From the NCBI GenBank assembly GCA_001898995.1, contig MKVZ01000004.1:494612-558611 (forward strand): a stretch of 64,000 nucleotides of DNA, read 5' to 3'. Below, piece by piece: positions 57,636 through 64,000 of this stretch (position 1 is its first letter; each line of letters begins with the position of its first letter). The stretch is from Rhizobiales bacterium 63-22. Lineage in GTDB: Bacteria > Pseudomonadota > Alphaproteobacteria > Rhizobiales > Rhizobiaceae. The notes below the pieces were generated by a model, which worked only from the letters and a program-made list of their open reading frames with translations, was not told the origin of the DNA and did no database searches. A program made the translations under genes and the position numbers.

Positions 57636-57656
57636 TCCTGTCAGCGAATTATACAG

Positions 57657-57686
57657 AAAAGCCCCGCTTCGGCGGGGCTTTTTTGT
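57657..57686 (+). terminator. Intrinsic terminator of omp1
   Basis: GCCCCGC-TTCG-GCGGGGC is a perfect stem with a stable tetraloop, preceded by AAAA and followed by TTTTTTGTTG. It is copied 1119 bp later. Confidence 0.93.
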
Positions 57687-57979
57687 TGTTTCCGGAAAAT
57701 GGAATACCGCGCGGCCAGACGGGATCGCCGGGCGGGCGATCATTGCCGAGATAAATAAATGCCTTTCGCTCCGATGGAATCAAGTCTGCGCCCTGGCGGA
57801 TTGTTTGGCCGCATTCCCGCGATGCCAATTGTTTCCATTCAACTGCAAGATGCATCGACGCGCGCTGCTTCTGTTCATATTCAGGCTGCATACGTTAATC
57901 TTTTGCTTTTAAGCACGTATTGGTTCCAAAGCCGGCTCCCACTTTGGGACGCATGTTCTTGTCTTGCATTTTCCTCTTG

Positions 57980-58023
57980 CTGTGGCCTGTTTGCTACAGA
58001 CTCTTTTCGGCGATTCCCTATAT
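57980..58023 (+). promoter_or_regulatory. omp2 promoter region with conserved dyad
   Basis: CTGTGGC-CTGTTT-GCTACAG (57980-57999) followed, 17 bp after TACAGA, by CTATAT (58018-58023). Spacing is the same as before omp1 although the surrounding leaders differ, which supports function. Confidence 0.55.
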
Positions 58024-58076
58024 CAGGCGCATATACGAATACAGACTTAAACATACCCAGTACTCAGGAGTTCATT

Positions 58077-58754
58077 ATGAACCTCAAGACCCTTCTTCTC
58101 GCATCGACCGTCGCCCTCGTCGCAGCGAGCGGCGCGCAGGCCGCCGACGCCGTCGTGGCGCAGGAGCCCGCTCCGGTCGCCGTCGCTCCCGCATTCTCCT
58201 GGACCGGCCCCTATATCGGTGGTCAGGTCGGCTGGGGCTGGGCGAAGTCGAAGTTCAGCGGCGATCTCGGTGACGGCAAGATTTCGCCGAACGGTTTCCT
58301 CGGCGGTGTCTATGGCGGCTACAACTACGACTTCGGCAACAATTTCGTGGCCGGCCTCGAAGGCGACGTGACCTATAACGACGTCCATAAAACGTTTACC
58401 GGCGATAATGGCGCATCCATGCGCACCAACCTGCGCTGGGCCGGTGCCGTTCGTGCCCGCGTCGGTTACTCGATCGACCGCTTCCTGCCCTATATCGCGG
58501 GCGGCGTGGCCTTTGGCGACGTGAAGAACACCTATTCCCCCGTCGCGGGCCTTTCCGTCGATCAGAGCAAGACCCTCACCGGCTGGACCGCCGGCGCCGG
58601 TATCGATTATGCCATGACCGACAACGTGATCCTGCGTGCGGAATATCGTTACACCGATTTCGGACACAAGAACTACGACTTCGATAACGACCTGAACGTC
58701 CGCGACAAGTTCAAGACCAACGAAGTGCGCCTCGGCGTCGCTTACAAGTTCTGA
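58077..58754 (+). CDS. Outer membrane beta-barrel protein, Omp25/Omp31-like (omp copy 2)
   Basis: This gene encodes the same 225 residues as copy 1, including signal peptide and terminal phenylalanine. Its first codons use CTC AAG ACC instead of CTG AAG ACG, and its leader matches copy 3 rather than copy 1. This shows that the duplicated unit joins the leader of the copy-3 type with the body of copy 1. CAGGAG precedes the ATG. Gene dosage or phase-like copy-number change is possible. Confidence 0.93.
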   Translation: MNLKTLLLASTVALVAASGAQAADAVVAQEPAPVAVAPAFSWTGPYIGGQVGWGWAKSKFSGDLGDGKISPNGFLGGVYGGYNYDFGNNFVAGLEGDVTYNDVHKTFTGDNGASMRTNLRWAGAVRARVGYSIDRFLPYIAGGVAFGDVKNTYSPVAGLSVDQSKTLTGWTAGAGIDYAMTDNVILRAEYRYTDFGHKNYDFDNDLNVRDKFKTNEVRLGVAYKF

Positions 58755-58775
58755 TCCTGTCAGCGAATTATACAG

Positions 58776-58805
58776 AAAAGCCCCGCTTCGGCGGGGCTTT
58801 TTTGT
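58776..58805 (+). terminator. Intrinsic terminator of omp2
   Basis: Identical to the omp1 terminator (GCCCCGC-TTCG-GCGGGGC with T-run). Confidence 0.93.
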
Positions 58806-59098
58806 TGTTTCCGGAAAATGGAATACCGCGCGGCCAGACGGGATCGCCGGGCGGGCGATCATTGCCGAGATAAATAAATGCCTTTCGCTCCGATGGAATC
58901 AAGTCTGCGCCCTGGCGGATTGTTTGGCCGCATTCCCGCGATGCCAATTGTTTCCATTCAACTGCAAGATGCATCGACGCGCGCTGCTTCTGTTCATATT
59001 CAGGCTGCATACGTTAATCTTTTGCTTTTAAGCACGTATTGGTTCCAAAGCCGGCTCCCACTTTGGGACGCATGTTCTTGTCTTGCATTTTCCTCTTG

Positions 59099-59142
59099 CT
59101 GTGGCCTGTTTGCTACAGACTCTTTTCGGCGATTCCCTATAT
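59099..59142 (+). promoter_or_regulatory. omp3 promoter region with conserved dyad
   Basis: Same dyad and -10 as before omp2, 78 bp from dyad end to start codon. Confidence 0.55.
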
Positions 59143-59195
59143 CAGGCGCATATACGAATACAGACTTAAACATACCCAGTACTCAGGAGTTCATT

Positions 59196-59867
59196 ATGAA
59201 CCTCAAGACCCTTCTTCTCGCATCGACCGTCGCCCTCGTCGCAGCAAGCGGCGCGCAGGCCGCCGACGCCGTCGTGGCGCAGGAGCCCGCTCCGGTCGCC
59301 GTCGCTCCCGCATTCTCCTGGACCGGCCCCTATATCGGTGGTCAGGTCGGCTGGGGCTGGGCGAAGTCTAAGTTCAGCGACGGCGATAGCCTCAAGATGT
59401 CGCCGAACGGCTTCCTCGGCGGTGTCTATGGCGGCTACAACTACGATTTCGGCAACAATTTCGTGGGCGGCATCGAAGGCGACGTGACCTATAACGATGT
59501 CCACAAGACCCTCGGCGATTATGCATCGTTGGAGACCAAGCTGCGCTGGGCCGGTGCCGTGCGCGCCCGCGTCGGTTACTCGGCCGGCCGCTTCCTGCCT
59601 TATATCGCTGGCGGCGTGGCCTTCGGCGACGTGAAGAACACGGTTTCGGCCGGTGCCCTCAGTGTTTCCCAGAGCAAGACCCTCACCGGCTGGACCGCCG
59701 GCGCCGGTGTCGATTACGCCGTCACCGACAACGTCATCCTGCGTGCCGAATATCGCTACACCGATTTCGGCCACAAGAACTATGACTTTGGTACGAATGG
59801 CCTCGTCAGCGTCCGCGACAAGTTCAAGACCAACGAAGTGCGCCTCGGCGTCGCTTACAAGTTCTGA
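59196..59867 (+). CDS. Outer membrane beta-barrel protein, Omp25/Omp31-like (omp copy 3)
   Basis: This 223-residue paralogue shares signal peptide and first strands with copies 1 and 2, then differs in the surface loops: SDGDSLKMSP in place of SGDLGDGKISP, KTLGDYASLETK in place of KTFTGDNGASMRTN, and NTVSAGALSVSQ in place of NTYSPVAGLSVDQ. The strands (RARVGYSAGRFLPYIAGG, RAEYRYTDFGHKNYDF) are conserved and it ends in GVAYKF. Difference concentrated in loops suggests surface variation. Its own terminator follows. Confidence 0.93.
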   Translation: MNLKTLLLASTVALVAASGAQAADAVVAQEPAPVAVAPAFSWTGPYIGGQVGWGWAKSKFSDGDSLKMSPNGFLGGVYGGYNYDFGNNFVGGIEGDVTYNDVHKTLGDYASLETKLRWAGAVRARVGYSAGRFLPYIAGGVAFGDVKNTVSAGALSVSQSKTLTGWTAGAGVDYAVTDNVILRAEYRYTDFGHKNYDFGTNGLVSVRDKFKTNEVRLGVAYKF

Positions 59868-59889
59868 TCCGGTCTGCGAATCATGCAGA

Positions 59890-59917
59890 AAAGCCCCGCT
59901 TCGGCGGGGCTTTTTTA
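59890..59917 (+). terminator. Intrinsic terminator of omp3
   Basis: AAAA-GCCCCGC-TTCG-GCGGGGC-TTTTTTATTTT; the strongest T-run of the four. Confidence 0.93.
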
Positions 59918-59929
59918 TTTTGGCACAGC

Positions 59930-60123
59930 GCTGAACCGGCGCCTTTTGGATCGGATTTTGACTTGCATAAAATCATTTTTTGAGAATTGTGATATAATAC
60001 ACTTTTCTTTAAAATAAAAACGGATCGAAGATACCGACTGTTGCCGTTATAATACATACAGATCGATATATATGCTTATAATCGTCTTCGTCATATTGAA
60101 ATTGATATTGAACGGAGATTGAA
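59930..60123. other. AT-rich leader of omp4
   Basis: From about 59950 to 60120 the sequence is much richer in A and T than the rest of the window, with TATAAT at 59993-59998 and 60048-60053 and runs such as AAAATAAAAA. The dyad seen before omp1-3 is absent. At least one promoter is likely, but its -35 is not clear. A GGAG lies 6 bp before the start codon. Confidence 0.55.
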
Positions 60124-60825
60124 ATGAATTTAAGACTGATCGCATATAGCTGCGCAGCGATACTGGCCGCATCGACCTGCGCCAAGGCCGCCGACGTCAT
60201 CAATGGCCCCGAACCGATATATGTGCCCGCGTTTAGCTGGGGCGGCGCCTATATCGGCGGACAGGTCGGCTACGGCTGGGGGAAATCCTCCTTCGACGAC
60301 GGCTACGACGGGTACAACGGCTATCGTCGCAGCGACGACCCGTCCTCGCTTTCGCCGAGCGGCTTCATCGGCGGTATCTATGCCGGCTACAATTTCGACA
60401 TCGGCAGCAATGTCATCCTCGGCATCGACGGAGACATCAATTACGCCAACCAAAAGGGATCGTTCGACTTCGATGACGGGCTCAACTCGGCTAGCGTCAC
60501 CTCCGAACTGCAATGGTCTGGGTCAGTACGCGGCCGTATGGGCTATGCGGCCGGCCGCTTCATGCCCTATCTGGCCGGCGGCGTGGCCTTCGGGCAGGTC
60601 AAAAACTCGATCCGCCTGAACGACGACCGCTGGGACTCCAGCCGCACCCTGACCGGCTGGACCATCGGCGGCGGCGTGGACTATGCGGCGACCGACAATA
60701 TCGTGCTGCGCCTCGAATACCGCTACACCGATTTCGGCAGGCGCGACTTCTCCTTCGACGATTTATCGAGCAGCAACCGTTTCAGGAGCAACGATATCCG
60801 CCTCGGCGTCGCCTACAAGTTCTGA
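60124..60825 (+). CDS. Outer membrane beta-barrel protein, Omp25/Omp31-like (diverged omp copy 4)
   Basis: This 233-residue family member has a signal peptide (LIAYSCAAILAASTCAKA) and the barrel marks FSWGGAYIGGQVGYGWGK, GGIYAGYNFDIGSN, RGRMGYAAGRFMPYLAGG and terminal GVAYKF. The first surface loop is long and rich in Asp, Tyr and Gly (DDGYDGYNGYRRSDD). It is clearly related to copies 1-3 but diverged throughout, so it is an older duplicate. It has its own AT-rich promoter region and terminator, so it is separately regulated. Confidence 0.92.
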   Translation: MNLRLIAYSCAAILAASTCAKAADVINGPEPIYVPAFSWGGAYIGGQVGYGWGKSSFDDGYDGYNGYRRSDDPSSLSPSGFIGGIYAGYNFDIGSNVILGIDGDINYANQKGSFDFDDGLNSASVTSELQWSGSVRGRMGYAAGRFMPYLAGGVAFGQVKNSIRLNDDRWDSSRTLTGWTIGGGVDYAATDNIVLRLEYRYTDFGRRDFSFDDLSSSNRFRSNDIRLGVAYKF

Positions 60826-60845
60826 TCCGTTCACGCATCGCGAAC

Positions 60846-60873
60846 CAAAGCCCCGCTTTTGGCGGGGCTTTTT
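60846..60873 (+). terminator. Intrinsic terminator of omp4
   Basis: GCCCCGC-TTTTG-GCGGGGC followed by TTTTT; same stem as the other three omp terminators with a different loop. Confidence 0.9.
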
Positions 60874-60962
60874 GTGCATGAGGGGTTTACGTCCCTTTAA
60901 ACCGCCGCATTTACCCTGCACCGGATCGTTCAGACGAACGGTGGGCGGTGGATCACGCGGAT

Positions 60963-63242
60963 ATGGCATCGGATGACGACAGGAACAGGCGAATCGAACC
61001 ATCCTTCGGCCGGAGCGGCCGCAAGGAGGAGAACGACCTGCGCGTCGACGAAGACGAGCGCATGACCCGCTCGCGGCGCCGGCGCAGTTCGTCCGAAGAC
61101 CGCGAACCACGGCGCGGGCGGCGGCGTACGGGCGGGTTCTTCGGTTTCCTTCGCCGCTGCATCTACTGGTGCATGGTGCTCGGCCTGTGGGGCGGCATCG
61201 CCTTTGCCGGCGTGCTGGTCTATTTCGCCGCGAAGATGCCGCCGACCTCCGACTGGACCGTTCCCAAGCGGCCGCCCAATGTGCGCATCGTCGATGTGAA
61301 CGGCAAACTCCTCGCCAATCGCGGCACGACCGGCGGGCAGGCACTTACGCTCAAGGAAATGTCGCCCTATATTCCCAAGGCGGTGGTGGCCATCGAGGAC
61401 CGGCGCTTCTATTCGCACTTCGGCATCGATCCGATCGGCCTTGCCCGCGCCTTCGTCACCAACATCCTCACCGGCCACACCGTGCAGGGCGGCTCGACGC
61501 TGACGCAGCAGCTCGCCAAAAACCTGTTCCTGTCGCCCGACCGAACGCTGGAGCGCAAGGTTCAGGAGGTGATGCTGGCGCTGTGGCTGGAGCATAAATA
61601 CACCAAGGACCAGATCCTCGAAATGTATCTGAACCGGGTCTATCTCGGTTCGGGCGCCTTTGGCGTGGATGCGGCGGCGCGGCGCTATTTCAACAAGTCG
61701 GCCAAGGACGTGACGCTGATGGAGGCGGCGACGATCGCCGGTCTATTGAAAGCGCCGTCCCGGCTTTCGCCCGCCCGCGATCCCGAAGCGGCCTATGCGC
61801 GCGCCAAACTGGTGCTCGCCGCCATGCGCGACGAGGGTATGATCGACGACCGGCAGGTCGCCATTGCCGAAAGCGAGCCGATGGAGCGCGCGCCGGCCTA
61901 CTGGCAAGGTTCGGAAAACTTCGTCGCCGACAAGGTGGTGGCGGCACTGCCGGGATTGATCGGCGACGCCAAGACCGACATTACCGTACAGACCACCGTG
62001 GACCTCAACCTGCAAAAGGTCGGCGAGGCGGCGATCAAGGACCAGATCGCCAAAAACGGCAAGAAGCTGCATGTGAGCCAGGGCGCGCTGGTCTCCATAG
62101 ACGATACGGGCGCGGTGCGCGCCATGGTGGGCGGCGTCGATTACGCGACCAGCCAGTTCGACCATGTGACCGACGCCCACCGCCAGCCCGCATCGACCTT
62201 CAAGCCCTTCGTCTATCTGTCGGCGCTGGAACAGGGCCGCACGCCCGATTCGGTGCGCAACGACGCGCCGGTCAGAATCGGCAACTGGACCCCCGGCAAC
62301 GACGACGGCAAATATATGGGCGAGGTGACGCTCGCCACCGCGCTATCGCATTCGCTCAATTCCGTCGCGGCACAGCTCGTGATGGAGGTCGGTCCGCAGA
62401 CGGTGATCGACACCGCCCACCGGCTCGGCGTGGAATCGAAGCTCGAACCCAATGCGTCGCTGGCGCTCGGAACGTCGGAAGTGACGCTGCTGGAACTCAC
62501 CGACGCCTATGTGCCCTTCGCCAATGACGGCTATCGCGCGCCAGTCTATTTCATCTCGAAAATCACCGACGCCACCGGCAAGGTGCTCTATCAGAAGACG
62601 GACGGCATCGGCCCGCGCGTGATCTCCGAGCGCAATGTCGGCATGATGAACGCCATGCTGCGCCGCACCGTCGAGGACGGCACCGCCAGCAAGGCCGGCT
62701 TCGGCGGCTGGCCCGCCGCCGGCAAGACAGGCACCAGCCAGAATTTCCGCGACGCGTGGTTCATCGGCTATACGGCCAATCTCACCACCGGCGTGTGGTT
62801 CGGCAATGACGACGGCAAGCCGATGAAGCGCGTTTACGGCGGCACATTGCCGGTCGCCGCATGGAAGAGCTTCATGATCGCAGCGCACAAGGGCGTTCCC
62901 ATCGCCCAGCTTCCCGGCCACTACGACATCCAGAACATCGTGCCCGGCGGCGACGAAGGCATCGACCCGAATGCGCCCTACGATCCCGGCACGGCACCGC
63001 AGGACGGCTATGGCGGCCAGCCTGTGGCGAGTGGCAATGGCGACGACGGCTACTGGCCGGCAGCGCCGGGCAGCGGCCAGGTGCCGCAATCGGAAATGCG
63101 ATACGGACGCCAGCAGTGGCCCGCCAGCGCCACCGGTCCCGGACACCCGGTACCGTCCGGTACGGTCAGCGGCGGACAGCCGGCAAGGCGGAACGGCGAT
63201 TCGACCACGCTTCTCGATATCATCATGGGCCGCTCGCAGTAG
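60963..63242 (+). CDS. mrcA: Penicillin-binding protein 1A, bifunctional
   Basis: This 759-residue class A PBP polymerises and cross-links peptidoglycan. It has a basic cytoplasmic N-terminus (RSRRRRSSSEDREPRRGRRR), one membrane helix at about residues 68-88, a transglycosylase domain (EDRRFYSHFGIDPIGLARAF with catalytic Glu; GGSTLTQQLAKNLFLS), and a transpeptidase domain with SxxK in PASTFKPFVYL, SxN in SHSLNSVA and KTG in AGKTGTSQ. A low-complexity glycine/proline tail follows. The ATG at 60963 is chosen; a GTG 15 bp earlier is possible, and neither has a strong ribosome site. Confidence 0.93.
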   Translation: MASDDDRNRRIEPSFGRSGRKEENDLRVDEDERMTRSRRRRSSSEDREPRRGRRRTGGFFGFLRRCIYWCMVLGLWGGIAFAGVLVYFAAKMPPTSDWTVPKRPPNVRIVDVNGKLLANRGTTGGQALTLKEMSPYIPKAVVAIEDRRFYSHFGIDPIGLARAFVTNILTGHTVQGGSTLTQQLAKNLFLSPDRTLERKVQEVMLALWLEHKYTKDQILEMYLNRVYLGSGAFGVDAAARRYFNKSAKDVTLMEAATIAGLLKAPSRLSPARDPEAAYARAKLVLAAMRDEGMIDDRQVAIAESEPMERAPAYWQGSENFVADKVVAALPGLIGDAKTDITVQTTVDLNLQKVGEAAIKDQIAKNGKKLHVSQGALVSIDDTGAVRAMVGGVDYATSQFDHVTDAHRQPASTFKPFVYLSALEQGRTPDSVRNDAPVRIGNWTPGNDDGKYMGEVTLATALSHSLNSVAAQLVMEVGPQTVIDTAHRLGVESKLEPNASLALGTSEVTLLELTDAYVPFANDGYRAPVYFISKITDATGKVLYQKTDGIGPRVISERNVGMMNAMLRRTVEDGTASKAGFGGWPAAGKTGTSQNFRDAWFIGYTANLTTGVWFGNDDGKPMKRVYGGTLPVAAWKSFMIAAHKGVPIAQLPGHYDIQNIVPGGDEGIDPNAPYDPGTAPQDGYGGQPVASGNGDDGYWPAAPGSGQVPQSEMRYGRQQWPASATGPGHPVPSGTVSGGQPARRNGDSTTLLDIIMGRSQ

Positions 63243-63332
63243 AGCGTCGGCAACCGCCCTCCAACCGTTTTCCGCACAAACCGCTGCGTGCCTTGACCGG
63301 CAGCGGCCGCTGTTGCCGGTTTTCCTCGCCTC

Positions 63333-63372
63333 CCGCGCAAAACCGCTTCGCACTTTTGCCGGAAATGCTCTA
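63333..63372. repeat. Family A repeat, short right-end copy
   Basis: GCGCAAAACCGCTTCGCAC, then TTTTGCCGGAAATGCTCT, matches the right end of the other family A elements. It lies 25 bp before the SDR start. Confidence 0.7.
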
Positions 63373-63397
63373 TGCAGGAATCGAGAGGGAGATTGTC

Positions 63398-64000
63398 ATG
63401 CCTGAGGCCCCTGAAGCCCCTGAAACCATTGCGCGCCCGTATACCGGTTCCGAAGCCGATGCGGAGCGCAGGACCCTTGTGCTGACCGGTGCCAGCCGGG
63501 GCATCGGTCATGCGACCGTCAAGCGCTTCTCGCGCGCGGGCTGGCGCGTCATCACCTGTTCGCGGCAGGATTTTTCCGAAAATTGCCCCTGGCCTGCCGG
63601 GCCGGAGGACCATATCAAGGTCGACCTCGCCGACCCCGAGGATATCGGCAAGGCAATCGCCGAAATCAGGCGGCGGCTGGAAGACAATGGCGGCAGGCTC
63701 AACGCGCTGGTCAACAATGCCGGCATCTCGCCCAAGGCGGAGGGCGGACGCCGCCTCAACTCCATCGAAACGCCGATGACGGTCTGGCGCGACGTGTTCC
63801 AGGTCAATTTCATGGCCCCGATCATGCTCGCGCGCGGCCTGTTCCGCGAACTGGAGACGGCGAAGGGCTCGATCGTCAACGTGACCTCCATAGCCGGCAG
63901 CCGCGTGCATCCCTTCGCCGGCACGGCCTATTCCACGTCGAAGGCGGCGCTGGCCGCGCTCACCCGCGAAATGGCGTCGGATTTCGGCCCCTATGGCATC
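63398..64000 (+). CDS. Short-chain dehydrogenase/reductase, partial (cut by window end)
   Basis: The 201 codons present show an NAD(P)-binding TGASRGIGHATVKRF, the LVNNAGISPK motif, the active-site serine in VNVTSIAGS, and the catalytic YSTSKAALAALTREMA. A proline/glutamate-rich N-terminus of about 25 residues precedes the fold. The substrate is unknown. The gene runs past position 64000, so the C-terminal substrate-binding part is not visible. GAGAGGGA precedes the ATG. Confidence 0.9.
   Translation, partial: MPEAPEAPETIARPYTGSEADAERRTLVLTGASRGIGHATVKRFSRAGWRVITCSRQDFSENCPWPAGPEDHIKVDLADPEDIGKAIAEIRRRLEDNGGRLNALVNNAGISPKAEGGRRLNSIETPMTVWRDVFQVNFMAPIMLARGLFRELETAKGSIVNVTSIAGSRVHPFAGTAYSTSKAALAALTREMASDFGPYGI

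Larger units (their letters stand above)
57636..58076. other. omp1-omp2 intergenic region
   Basis: These 441 bp contain the omp1 terminator, a stretch of about 280 bp without recognised features, and the omp2 promoter region. An open frame in phase with omp2 runs through the stretch, but it has no ribosome site and no conserved look, and the signal peptide starts at the omp2 ATG. The same region recurs unchanged at 58755-59195. Confidence 0.6.
58755..59195. other. omp2-omp3 intergenic region
   Basis: An exact repeat of the omp1-omp2 spacer: terminator, featureless 280 bp, and promoter region. No additional gene is seen. Confidence 0.6.
57010..59247. repeat. Tandem duplication of an 1119-bp unit containing an omp gene
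   Basis: Sequence from about 57010 onward matches sequence 1119 bp later essentially base for base through omp, terminator and leader, with a rare difference (GCAGCAAGC versus GCAGCGAGC) at the duplication joint. Identity continues about 120 bp into the third omp gene before diverging. The unit therefore duplicated recently by unequal exchange between neighbouring omp genes. Confidence 0.9.

Noticed and set aside
57759..58076. In-frame 106-codon extension upstream of omp2 (and the same before omp3)
   Set aside because: It would bury a clear signal peptide inside the protein, has no ribosome site, and covers the promoter dyad. CAGGAG sits correctly before the internal ATG.

Overview
This window is a GC-rich bacterial chromosome segment. 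Gene content and order point to a Hyphomicrobiales (Rhizobiales) alphaproteobacterium close to the Brucellaceae (Brucella/Ochrobactrum type). The reasons are the Omp25/Omp31-type porin-like proteins, the lptC-lptA-lptB-rpoN-hpf-ptsN block, an OlsB ornithine-lipid acyltransferase, a RegB/RegA (ActS/ActR, PrrB/PrrA) redox two-component pair, MmcB, DUF1150 and DUF2244 proteins, and ~100-bp palindromic intergenic repeats of the Bru-RS type. This assignment is an inference from gene content; no database search was run.

Layout. 0-5 kb: TRIC-type channel, PfkB-family sugar/nucleoside kinase, EI24/CysZ-like membrane protein, endonuclease III, DUF2244, small heat shock protein and DUF1150. 5-11 kb (minus strand): lptC-lptA-lptB, then rpoN, hpf and ptsN, joining LPS transport to the sigma-54 and nitrogen-PTS functions. 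11-16.5 kb (plus): sppA, ihfB, a LapA-domain protein, two RNA methyltransferases, lspA and olsB. 16.8-28.7 kb: mutS (minus), then maeB, glnD, murJ, trpS and a NifU-domain protein. 28.7-32.2 kb: an L,D-transpeptidase lipoprotein with a CtrA-type box upstream, mmcB, and regB-regA. 32.6-40 kb: hrpB, then a formaldehyde-detoxification operon (frmR, frmA, a GNAT acetyltransferase, DUF1345, fghA) behind a FrmR-type operator, facing a cytochrome P450. 40-49 kb: gyrB, a broken gene remnant, Nudix, YciI, an autoregulated-looking PadR repressor divergent from an alpha/beta hydrolase, a DEAD-box helicase and an FAD oxidoreductase. 49-56.7 kb: polA, a repeat cluster, a candidate small RNA with C-rich hairpin loops, a small lipoprotein and CGNR regulator divergent from an orphan LivH-type permease, an M20 peptidase and ribonuclease D. 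56.9-60.9 kb: four outer-membrane beta-barrel genes in a row, the first two encoding identical proteins through a recent 1119-bp tandem duplication. 60.9-64 kb: penicillin-binding protein 1A and a partial short-chain dehydrogenase.

Most genes are core housekeeping: envelope assembly, DNA repair and replication, nitrogen and redox regulation. The more unusual content lies between genes. There are two unrelated families of palindromic repeats, one Bru-RS-like and one a composite X-Y pair that is inverted between two loci. There is a candidate structured sRNA near 52.4 kb. Three perfect inverted-repeat operators lie at the frmR, padR and CGNR/livH promoters. No CRISPR array, insertion-sequence transposase, rRNA or tRNA gene was recognised.
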